Made by a program: the position numbers and the translations under genes
In this document: positions 22,160-31,869 of the stretch, piece by piece
Layout of the letters: each line of letters begins with the position of its first letter
How positions within the stretch are numbered: the stretch's first letter is position 1
NCBI GenBank assembly: GCA_029891345.1
Contig: CM057003.1
Span: 12,254,709-12,318,708, forward strand
Length of the DNA: 64,000 bases
Direction of reading: 5' to 3'
From: Dryococelus australis
Lineage: Eukaryota > Arthropoda > Insecta > Phasmatodea > Phasmatidae
Notes under the pieces: generated by a model
Told to the model about the DNA's origin: nothing
Database searches by the model: none
What the model saw: only the letters and a program-made list of their open reading frames with translations

Positions 22160-22651
22160 ACGCCGCAATTTTGAGTTCGTTTCGCCACGTCTCATAACTT
22201 CCGCGTAGTATAACTTTTTACTAAGAGAAGCTACGACGCTCGTTTGGGTTTAAATTAACAGCTCTCGTCAAAATCAATTGATTGTGTTTAGAAAAAATTT
22301 GTGTGGCGTGGTTGTGGTGAAATTGTATGCGTCTAATGTAAAAAAAAATTAAGAAAACGTAATACAATCTAGGCCTATACTCGTTAAAACGCCAAGCCGA
22401 AATACAGAAATCGTATACGGTTGGAAAGAGCATCTCAAAAGCAATCCAGTGATACCTATAAAACCTCGTATGATCGAGTGAAGCGGTGCCGGGAACGTAA
22501 CATTAACATCAAGGCGTCCGAGCGCGTCAACGTAGACGTATTCACGCAAAACAAACGGCTGTGTCCCCAACACTGCCAAACCCAATTTTTTTTTTTTCAG
22601 GTTGCTGTAGGTGTGGCATTTGCCCATTTCCGTGAATGCAGTGCATACAAA

Positions 22652-22884
22652 CCGAACGACGTGGCGAGGTGGTTATCTTTCGGACTCGAAGGACCCTGGG
22701 TTCGAATCCCGGTCCGGCCATCCTGATTTCGGTTTTTCCACGGTTTTCCGAAATCACTCCAGGCGAATGCTGGGACGGTTTCCTACTACAGGCCATGTTC
22801 CTGCTTCTCTGGGCAACTTGCTCCGTCTCTAACCACCTCACCGTCGACGAGACGTTAAGCTTAGATCGGGAAACTCGATGCTTT
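22652..22884 (+). mobile_element. SINE-2, a second tRNA-derived family
   Basis: Head GACGTGGCGAGGTGGTTATC with B-box GGTTCGAATCCCGG, then ATCCTGATTTCGGTTTTTCC and ATCACTCCAGGCGAATGC. The 3' domain CTCCGTCTCTAACCACCTCA...GACGAGACGTTAA resembles a tail domain that I recall from SINEs of several insects. Only one copy is seen. The sequence differs from SINE-1 throughout apart from the tRNA-like boxes. Confidence 0.75.
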
Positions 22885-23019
22885 TAGTTTGGCAACTAAA
22901 ATTTTTCGCCACTAGGTAAGCGCTAGTGTCGCCTGTGTACTGGATTTGTTCTATTTTCTTTACCATAACGAACTAATTAATTTCAAAAATCATAAATTAA
23001 ATATAAAATAACTACCTAA

Positions 23020-23316
23020 CCCTTTGATGCTCAGTGCAGACAACAATCAACATGTTGCCCAGGAAGCTTATAATTGACCGGCACTGTACTCTGCAAGACT
23101 CAGTGCCCCATGATCTCCCCTGCAGGTAGCCGACTCCTAAACAATGGTATTGCGCTACGTTATGGCTGGTTCATATCACTGATCGCCAAACAAAAAGACT
23201 ACAGATCATTTGTTGTGATAGCGAAACAAGTTCTTTGCCTACTTAAGTACAGAACGCCTCAAAACATGTATATTTTGCAACACCATAAATTATAAATTAA
23301 TTTGGGAATGAAAGCG
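23020..23316 (+). mobile_element. Family G piggyBac-like MITE
   Basis: Starts CCCTTTGATGCTCAGTG after CTAA (a mutated TTAA, 23016-23019) and ends GGGAATGAAAGCG before TTAA (23317-23320). 297 bp. Confidence 0.75.
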
Positions 23317-23483
23317 TTAACTAAGTGAAATCTTTCTCTTTTATTATTCGCGTAGCTTAAAATTTTATTTAAAAGTTACCTCATTGGAACACTAGCGCTT
23401 GTCTAGCGAAGGAAAACTTTTCGATATGCCAAACTCTCCCATAAAAAAACTCGATTTGTTCCTAACCCGAGTAGAACTAGCCT

Positions 23484-23660
23484 TAGTACTTTTGAACTCA
23501 ACCTTAGCAAAAAGAAATTACTGCACTTGCCTGCATATATTTTAACGGGTGCACTGAGTGGCATGTGTCCAGGAAAGTTGGTAACGATGGGTGGAAAGTA
23601 GTCTCATATTTTAACGTCGAATAAAATGTATTAGGCACTCATTTGTGATAACATAAATTA
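23484..23660 (+). mobile_element. Family A MITE, truncated
   Basis: GGCATGTGTCCAGGAAAGTT and GGTAACGATGGGTGGAAAGT, then AACGTCGAATAAAA, give the left half of family A without the terminal repeat. This copy shows that the sequence broken by the gypsy insertion at 57563/61003 is normally continuous. Confidence 0.65.
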
Positions 23661-24098
23661 ATTATTTCACTTTACGCAAAAAATGTATCCCAGCTATTGA
23701 CAGTAATGTTTCTGTCTGTGGTAATAAGTTTATTTTAAAATTCTGTACTTTTTTTTTCGTCATATTTAAACTCACTAACCTGCGTGAAAAACAGGTATAA
23801 ATATAAAACGTAATCATAATACACAGTTTCAGAATTATTCCAAAGTAACAAACATTTCATGACAGACACAAGGACTTCAAGAAAATGCTACAGTTAAATG
23901 AGTCACAAGCTCCATGTTCTGCCTGATCTTTCATGTTAGTGATTCTTCGAATGTAGTCACAGAAGTGGATATTTTTTGTAACCATTTTTTAATTTTGCTA
24001 CATTTGGGGCATTTCTACCAATTCTTAAGTTTAACGTATACACGAAAAGTTTTTTGGTCTTTACTTTTAATTTATGCGGTGGTGTTGTTGTTGTTGTT

Positions 24099-24100
<2 letters not shown>

Positions 24101-24135
<35 letters not shown>
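24101..24135. repeat. Poly-T tract
   Basis: About 35 T, after a short (GTT)n run. Confidence 0.9.
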
Positions 24136-24141
<6 letters not shown>

Positions 24142-24171
24142 AGCTAACGTAGGTAACACCATCTCTCAGAT

Positions 24172-24417
24172 ACATGTGAATTTACAATAATGCTGACGTC
24201 ACATATGCAATTGGATCACAGTTTATTAGACACGCCCTGGACGACTCCGCGTCAATAGCTGACTTGCAAGGGAACAAGAAGCAAATCCCGCACTGATTTA
24301 AAAATGGGGTGACACTGGGGCAAAAGCCAATGAATGGATTTCTGAGGTTCGACTACACAAAGGATTGTAGAGTCTAGCACACAGGTCATTGAACACGCGA
24401 AATTTTCCTATCCATAC
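24172..24417 (-). mobile_element. Family D hAT-type MITE, truncated
   Basis: CAATTGGATCACAGTTTATT, AGACACGCCCTGGACGACTC and the terminal GCGAAATTTTCCTATCCATA match family D. The opposite terminus is missing. Confidence 0.7.
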
Positions 24418-24924
24418 ATATACCTACGTAATCCTTAAATAACAGTTCATACATTTAAAAAAAAAAGTTGAAAATATGCAAAAGTAGATGGATCATGGGG
24501 TTTTGGGGACAAGGGCTAGGGAAATAAGGTGCGAGGCGCCAACGTGACGGCAGGCACCGCCATCTTGGTTCCGCCCTCTTGGTAGCCAGTGCGTTGTGTC
24601 CGCCATATTATCAGCCAGTGTGTCGTGTCCGCAATCTTGCCAGCCGGTATTCCATTTTTCTGCTCTATCATTCCACCTGTTTTTCTGCTCTATCATTCCA
24701 CTTTGATTTTTCACGCTCTATCATTCTGTTTTGTTTTTTCATGTTTTATCATTCCGTGCGTTTTCTCCTAGTGCTCCCATATTTTCTCTTTTGCATTTTT
24801 TCATTCCTTTTTCTCTTTCTTTCTGCCTCTTTCTTTCCTTTCTCGCTTTCTCTCTCTTTATCTCTTGTCGCCTTCTTCGCCCCCACCGTCTAAATAGTTC
24901 GGTGACCGTGCCAGGGGACTCTGG

Positions 24925-26120
24925 CATGTCCACTGCCATCTGAGGTTCTCCATCGCCCCACGAGGGGGTGCTGGTGTGTGCCCACCACCATCTTTGGTAC
25001 CTTCATCACCCGCCAGGGGCGATGGTGTGTCCGCCATCTTGTTTTCAGCATAGTTCGTTCATTCATCGCCTGCCAGGGAGTGCTGGTGTGACCACTGCCA
25101 CCATGCGCTGGAGTTGTGCGCATCCGCCATCTTTTTTTCAGTAGTTATTATTTTTCGTAGCTCAAAAATTTCGTCCCGAAGAGAGCGGAATTGAACCGCC
25201 GGACCTGGTGGTCGCCAGACCAATGCCTTAAATCACTCGGATACCAGTAATACATGTTGTAACAAGGGGTTTAATTTAAGTATATATGAATACGTGTTTA
25301 TGGAGAAAAAATAACAAATTATTTTTAAATGTTAATATATTTAATTAATATCATGCGAAATGTCTATGAAATATTATTTTCAAGAAGAATTATATTATGA
25401 TGTTACAGTCATCAATTTGAAAAATCATAATATCATAAATAAAAGTAATGTATTTCATTTTATATATTTTTATTTAACCTTTATTAACAAGTGTGTCATG
25501 CGAAGTGTCTATGAACTAGTATTTTCAAGAAGAATTATATTATGATGACGCAATCATCGGTATGTAATTTTTTTCTTTCTCTATCATCCCCTCTTAATTT
25601 TTTCCTTGATATAACATTCCTTCTTATTTTTTCCTTCTCTATATGTATGCAATAAGTATATTTGTTAAATTCATAGCACCTCACACACTAGCACAGCATG
25701 CATCGCATGCACTGCAGTGCAGTTAGCGCTGCAGTTAGTACTACATGCACTGCGCACACTAGCACTTCATGCACTGTACACACTGCAGGTAGCATTGCAG
25801 TTAGCACTGCTCCACCGCATACACTGCAGTTAACACCACATTCACTAGCATTGCACGCATCGCAGTTACAAAAGACATTAAAGTATGTATTCCATTTTAT
25901 ATATTTATATTTAACTTCTATAAACCAGTGTATCGTGCAACGTGTCTACGAACTCGTATTTTCAAAAAAATTAGATAATGCCACAACCATCGGTTTGGTA
26001 AATCATAATTTTTATAATAAAAAGTTATAAATCTCATTTATAAATATTTTTACTTAACTTTTACATGTATGTGTATCATGCAACATTTCTGCGAACTCGT
26101 ATTTTTTAGACAGGTAAGAA
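24925..26120. repeat. Left-arm-only segment with ~140-bp repeats and TGCA-rich tract
   Basis: Absent from the right arm. Contains diverged repeats around GTGTCCGCCATCTT (24940-25135), repeated ~140-bp units with ATTTTCAAGAAGAATTATAT and TGTATCATGCAA-type phrases (25365-25560 and 25880-26110), and a tract rich in GCA/TGC phrases at 25684-25870. Confidence 0.65.
25186..25258 (-). other. tRNA-like sequence within the left arm
   Basis: On the minus strand an A-box-like TGGTATCCGAGTGATTTAAG is followed by a B-box GGCGGTTCAATTCCGC with a pairing T-stem. The acceptor ends do not pair (GTATTAC against TCTCTTC), so it is not a functional tRNA. A captured tRNA or SINE head is likely. Confidence 0.5.
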
Positions 26121-26454
26121 TATGTCGTCATGATTATGTGACTATGGCCAGTCCTATATTGGATTTTATAATTATATTAATGTATTAGTAAATATGTCAC
26201 GAGTTATATATTTTCGGACTTGAGTTTTCAATTCGAATGCTAAACTAACAGTATGAACTTTGATTATTCGCACTTTTATAGATTAGTTGCATGTGCTCCA
26301 CTACCATATTGAATTTAGTAGGCATAGAAGCGATTATTTTTATTTTTAAATTAATTGTATTACCAGTCCGAGCATCAATTATATCACAGTTGTAACCTTA
26401 GTCAGGCTATGTTTTAGGTGCAATTGTTTGTACTTGACATCCACGAATTTATAA

Positions 26455-27195
26455 ACATAGTTGACCATTATTTCCAAACCACTGAAGTTACAGCCATCAA
26501 TTTCACACCATAGACATCGCCCACGACAACAATCATGGTGGAAGGGCCAAGTATATCCTATGTATACTTATAAGCATAGTCGACTATAATTACCAACCTG
26601 TTTTAAATATACTTGTCATATTCATAACATAGGCATCACCCAGAACGATGAGAGGTATCTCTGGGTCAAGTATATGTTATGTCTATGTACAAGCATAGTT
26701 GGCTGTAATTTCCGAACTGTTTAAGATATAGTTGTCGAATTCATACCATAGACATCACCCATGATGACAGGAAGGGTCGTAGGGCCAAATATATCCTATG
26801 TCTACCTATAAGCATAGTTGGCTGTAATTTCCGAAATGATTAAGATAAAGTTGTCAAATTTATAACATAGGCATCACCCACGATGAAGAGAAGGGTCGCA
26901 GGGCCAAGTATACCCTATGTATATTTATAAGCATGGCTGATCGTAATTTCCGAACCATTTAAGATATAGTTGTAAAATTCATATCATAGACATTGCTCCT
27001 GACAACAAAAGAGTCGCATAGTCAAGTATGACCTACGCACTCTTATAGGCATAGTTGGTTATAATTTTCGAACTGTATAAAATAAAGCCATCACATTAAT
27101 AACATGGGCATAACCCCCGACAACGAAAAGGGTCGCAGGGTCAAGTATATCCTAAGCACACTTGTAAATATAGTTGACTATAATATCCGAACTGT
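26455..27195. repeat. ~119-bp tandem array, left arm (~6 units)
   Basis: Unit starts AAGCATAGTTGGCTGTAATT near 26455, 26570, 26691, 26811, 26930, 27048 and 27167, and contains CATAGGCATCACCCA and GGGTCAAGTATAT phrases. Units differ by roughly 10-20 percent. The inverse array is at 32330-33810. Confidence 0.9.
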
Positions 27196-27649
27196 TCAAA
27201 AATATATAAAGGACATACAGATATGCATCAATAAAAAGTTAGTGTATATTGCACGACCTTCGAGCACTGCGTAAGTAAAGTTAGACAAAAAAAACATCTT
27301 TAATATTGGGAAATGATCATTTAACACTGTAAACAGATATAAAAAACCAAATATAAAAGAAAAATAGTTATAAACACTTACCCGCCATTGTAATCACATG
27401 CATCGGATACTGTACAATATGCTAAAAGATGCTAGACAATACCAGGCCGTCCTGGTCAGTACAGAATAGCTAATCCCTTCAACATGAACCAAGTGAAACA
27501 AAACCATCAAATTCAGCCGACACACACACATCACTAGCAGCAGAACACATCGATCCTGTCCAGCATTGTGAGATCAACTAATCTTAATCTGTAAGGCATA
27601 TCTACAAAAGTATATTGTGTATGTACTTAGTTTGAATATTTACAAATTT

Positions 27650-29380
27650 AGCACTAAAACTGTAAGCACATACGAAACAGCATGAATTAAAACCATTTGC
27701 TTCACGAGACAGATACTAGTGCTATGTGCTGAGGCAAACAAATATATAAAACAAATTATACGAACAAATAGTTATAATAATTTAACCACGTGCATATATT
27801 GCGTGAGCATAGAACACTGTGCGTAGCATTAGTCTAAATAAAAAGACTTTCACGAAGCTGAGAACCACACATGTAATAAGGTCAAAATTGTTACTCATTG
27901 ATGCAAACAGATATAAAGGAAAATAGTTATAAACACTTCCCAAACGTTGCAATCGCATATTGCACATGCATTGGCTGCTGTACGCTGTGCTAAAAGATGT
28001 CAGCCAAGACCATGCCGTCCTGGCCAGTACAATAGAATAGCAAACTCCCGCACGAACCAAGTGAAACGAAACCTTCGAATTCAGCCAACACTCACATCAC
28101 TGCCAGGAGAACACTTCCGACCCGGCCTACGTTGTGTGATCAACTATCCCAGGTGGTTGGCCGGCGACACGAGCACCATGCAGGCCTCGCCAGGCCTAAG
28201 GGATGATACAATACACTAGACGAGAGAGAGAGAGAGGGAGACGCGTCAGGCTCCAGGGTGGCAGACCAACCGAGTCACACAAGAACTTCCCTTTACGAGA
28301 GGAATTCAGTACAAGGTAACAATTTATTCCATTTTAAACACTATCTATACATGAACTTATTTGAACACATATAATTTGTAGCAACAGAACCATAAGTACA
28401 TACGAAACAACATTTATTTAAACCATCAGTTGTGCAAGAGAGAGACGACACTACTACACATGCTGAGGCAAACAGATTTAAAAAGCAAAATATTTTTACG
28501 CATTTACCAACAAATGCATATTGAATGAGCATCGCCTGCTGTACGTTTTGTTAGGTGAAAAAATGAATAGCATTGTGAAGTACGGGAACGACGACAAGTA
28601 CAACACTGCTACACACCGATACAGACTGTTATAAGCACTTACCAACCATTTCAATCACATATTACACATGTGTGTCCCTTTACGAGAGAAATTCAGTACA
28701 AGGTAACAATTTATTTCGTTTTAATACATTAAGCTGTAAATATTATCATGACTCTTTAAAAATATCGGTTCGAATACACTGGTGTTGGTAGAGGATATCA
28801 CTTCTGTCCACCCTACTCACTTTCAGGCCTACATAAGCAATTCATACCAACACACATCGCTCCGAATTATTTTTTTCTCTCGTCGAGAGGACATAGTGAA
28901 AATTACGCTATGCAGTTCTAGCAGTCAGAGAATTTTATCGTCTATCGTAGCATATGCAAAAATTAAATCACTTAGAGCACTCTGAAAATATACCGAACGT
29001 ACATACCTGCCTAAAGCATTCCTTCTCGCACGACACGAATTAAAATCCGGTTACAAACACCTTCCTGCCTATTTGCAACAGGACTAAGAGATTCTTCACT
29101 GTTTAGAATGTTGTTAAGGTAGAGCTATCGTTATACGCACGACACATCCCAGAAGCTGGTGTAAGACACACAACAGGAGCAAGCAGCGGAAAAATAAACA
29201 AGGCACCTGCGACACGGAAAGATGAACGAGTGTAAAGCAGTTTAAAGGCCGAATTGTCAACTTCACAGACTAGAAAACGAACTACAGGATAAGGTAACAT
29301 ATTTCAGTCCAGCATCCATGTAGCCAGCAGTAATTTAATGAGGCAACCCGAGACAAGTAATGCAAATTAGCATGTGTGAA
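27650..29380. repeat. Core left part, built of duplicated modules
   Basis: Segment 27900-28140 repeats 27330-27590 (shared TGCCGTCCTGGCCAGTACA-type phrase). The block TTACGAGAGGAATTCAGTAC occurs near 28290 and, with one change, near 28685. AAACCAT...TGCTGAGGCAAACA occurs near 27690 and 28420. A (GA)n run lies at 28208-28222. No coding frame stands out. Confidence 0.65.
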
Positions 29381-29383
29381 CAG

Positions 29384-29390
29384 TATAAAA
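29384..29390 (+). promoter_or_regulatory. TATA box of the zinc-finger unit
   Basis: TATAAAA, 32 bases upstream of the A of the initiator, the spacing expected for an RNA polymerase II promoter. Confidence 0.7.
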
Positions 29391-29413
29391 GCGAGCATCA
29401 TGTAAAACAGATG

Positions 29414-29419
29414 TCAGTT
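29414..29419 (+). promoter_or_regulatory. Initiator (TCAGTT)
   Basis: TCAGTT matches the arthropod initiator consensus, with predicted transcription start at the A, 29416. Together with the TATA box it makes a convincing core promoter. Confidence 0.65.
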
Positions 29420-29430
29420 CGTTGGCGAGC

Positions 29431-29998
29431 ATGGTTGTGGTTGTGGTGGAAAGCAGATCGTCGTTACGACTGCATTCATCTTCTACGATAGTGTACTCTG
29501 CCACAATATGAAAATAGGATTAATGGTTGAAGACATCATCTGTAACACCGTCAGAATCGCCAACAGCAAGGGACCATAAAGAGTCGCTACAAGTATTACA
29601 GAATCAATGTTACTACTGTGGAAATAATTTTATGAAATGCTGTGGTGCACGCCGACATGAGAGAAGTTATTGCATGTTTAGCCCAGCATATGTAGCATTT
29701 CACTGTGAGTAACTGCGATATTAAGTTTACCAGTAGTGATAGCATATACGTACATAACAAGAAGTGCAAAATAAATGTTTTTCGTTCATCGGGAATCGAG
29801 TGCAAGAATTGTGGCAAGACATTCGCTAACAGCTCCAATGCCAAACGTCATGAAGATAGTAACTGTCAATTTGCCACCGTCTACAAGATTTACCCATGTG
29901 ATAACTGCCGTGCAGTATGTGCAAATATGCGAGGCTTGAGTGCTCACAGCAGGAATATTTCTGCAGAAACAGTCGCCATGAATGTTTTGCTCAAATGA
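29431..29998 (+). pseudogene. Four-finger C2HC zinc-finger gene, frameshifted
   Basis: Transcription would start at 29416. The first ATG (29431) gives 26 codons to a stop at 29509; two more in-frame stops follow, then the same frame stays open from about 29524 to 29712. It carries finger 1 (C-x2-C-x12-H-x4-C, 29608-29673) and the first Cys of finger 2. One extra base at about 29705-29708 shifts the frame; the rest continues to a stop at 29996-29998 with finger 2 (C-x2-C-x12-H-x3-C), finger 3 (CKNCGKTF, H-x4-C) and finger 4, which has CDNC and a His but no final ligand. The break falls at GTGAGT, a consensus splice donor, so splicing is an alternative to simple decay. The protein would probably bind nucleic acid. 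I cannot name its family. A poly(A) signal follows at 30058. Confidence 0.6.
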
Positions 29999-30039
29999 CG
30001 AATAAGTTGAGTGTGTATAAAATATTATTATGTATTTTT

Positions 30040-30625
30040 ATTATGTTAAGTCTGTAAAATAAAACTAAAATGTATAAATAGTTTTTTATATTTTTCATTT
30101 ATCTTAACCCATGCTAATATTATGTTAACCTCCATCAATAGGAAAAAAAATTACCGGATTTGGTCTAAGTCTGAAAGGAATTAATATTTTACATAGTGTC
30201 AAGTCTAGAACTCAGGTCCTTACCGACAGCTGCTTGAGCAATAAACACAGATGCCCTCGCCATCTTCGTTTCTCCAGTCGACCGCTTGAGTACACGACCA
30301 TCGTCTGCTAGGGTTGCGGTGGTCTTCAGTCATCTTCGTTTCCCCTGTCATGTAACGTTTGTATTACCGATGGCGGCCGCTTCGTTCTACAAAAAGAGCA
30401 TGTATCAAGTTGTATTATGTCAGGTCTGCAAAGTGTATAAATTTCTTCTGTGTTATTCGTGTAATTTTAACGTATGCTGATGTTAGTTTCACCTCCATCA
30501 TACAGACCTGAAACATGTCTACATAACTAAGGGGGGGGGGGGGATAACAGATTTTGTATGAGTCTGAAAGCGAACTAATATTTTTGTATAGTTTCGAGTC
30601 TCGAGCTCAGGCCTCCTACGTTTTC
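30040..30625. repeat. Direct duplication downstream of the zinc-finger unit
   Basis: Blocks at about 30040-30240 and 30410-30625 share AAGTCTG/AGGTCTG...GTATAAAT, CCTCCATCA, GAGTCTGAAAG and GAGTCT...GAGCTCAGG-type phrases. Each ends with a minus-strand B-box-like motif, so tRNA-like fragments may be embedded. A G-run lies at 30531-30543. Confidence 0.5.
30058..30063 (+). terminator. Poly(A) signal AATAAA
   Basis: AATAAA 60 bases after the zinc-finger stop codon, completing a transcription unit of about 650 bases. Confidence 0.6.
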
Positions 30626-31285
30626 CCCTCACCTTAGAAGTATTGTTTAGTTTTATATGTCAATCATATTTTAGTTCATATACACTCAGAAAATCACATG
30701 CAAAGCTAATGGGACATATGCAAAAATATACACACATAAAATACACACATTGCATCTATATATGTACTCTGCTTTTAGAAGATGCAAACATAAAGAGAAG
30801 AGGTTTACCTGATGTAGGTGTTTCATGTACATAAACGAACTGGAGACAGAACTAGACGAACGCACAGACCACAATGATCATCCTGCCTATTCGTGCACGG
30901 TATATATTACCGACCAACAAGGCAATTTGGCACTTGGAAGTACTGAATTTACACCACCCTTGCCAAAAAAAATGCACTTGCTTTTCTACATATGCTTGAA
31001 ATTTTTTATACGAAATAAATCATGTATCCTGGCAGGTGTCCTGGAGTCAGTGCGCTGTCCTTGCAAATAGGCTATCACAGGTCTGCTCCCCTAGAGTCCG
31101 ATCATTTCCCCGGTAAAAAAAAATATATACACAACATGATATGTAATTTAAAAAAAATGTGTGTATTATACATCAACATATTTATGTATCGAGCTCATCA
31201 TGCTACAATTGCAATAAACTATCCATCAAGAAATATTTTCTTACTCAATGTATGTTCATCTCAAAATACTTGAAACTCGCCAGGC

Positions 31286-31670
31286 ATTTATATAAGCAGG
31301 TAACAAGCAGGCCGTGACGAACAGCATCACAAACTGTCATGTAATGAAAATCGTATAAAAGTACACATTGAGTAAAAAATTAATTCCCACTTCATCTTCG
31401 ACCATATTGGAAAATAGATTGTTTTGTCTACCGCAATTGTGTACTTTGCTATAATACGAATACGGAATCGCAGGCTGAAGACTCGCCATCTGTAGCATTG
31501 GTCGCATCGTAAACAACAAGTGACGCTGAAGATTCGCTCCTTACATCATGACATCATGAAAGGAGTCGCTGTAACAATAGTCTGAATAGACATAGCAAGA
31601 AGTGCAAAGGTAATGTATATCGCCCATCGACAAGTGAGTGGAAGTATTGTAGCTAGACATTAACTTGCAA
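31286..31670 (+). pseudogene. Second, decayed copy of the zinc-finger module
   Basis: Aligns by eye with 29380-29820: a TATA-like TTTATATAAGCAG near 31288, GTGTACTTTGCTATAATACG (compare GTGTACTCTGCCACAATATG), GTCGCTGTAACAATAG, and AAGAAGTGCAAAGGTAATGT followed by CATCGACAAGTGAGTGGAAG. Roughly 130 bases including finger 1 are missing, and stops interrupt the frame. Only traces of fingers 2 and 3 remain, with CKN C replaced by WKYC. Confidence 0.55.
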
Positions 31671-31869
31671 CATAGCAGACATTTTTTACAAACGCACATA
31701 GTAGTCAAGGTCTTTAACTGGGGAGATTGGCTCAATCGCCTGCTGTGCACTGAGTGGCTGCCTGCTTGTGACATAGCGTGCAGCCCTGAACCGAGCATGC
31801 AGCGCACGAGCCGAATATAAAGGAAAAACAAAAATGTTATTACAACCAAACCATTAAAGAGAATGACAC

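Larger units (their letters stand above)
24484..27650 (+). repeat. Left inverted arm
   Basis: Pairs in reverse complement with 31870-34506. It is longer than the right arm because of an extra ~1.2-kb segment (24925-26120), although its 119-bp array is shorter. Divergence between the arms is obvious by eye, so they have not been homogenised recently. Confidence 0.8.

Noticed and set aside
28341-28532. Short frames in the core of the large element (28341-28532, 27782-28060)
   Set aside because: They overlap duplicated non-coding modules and show no domain.
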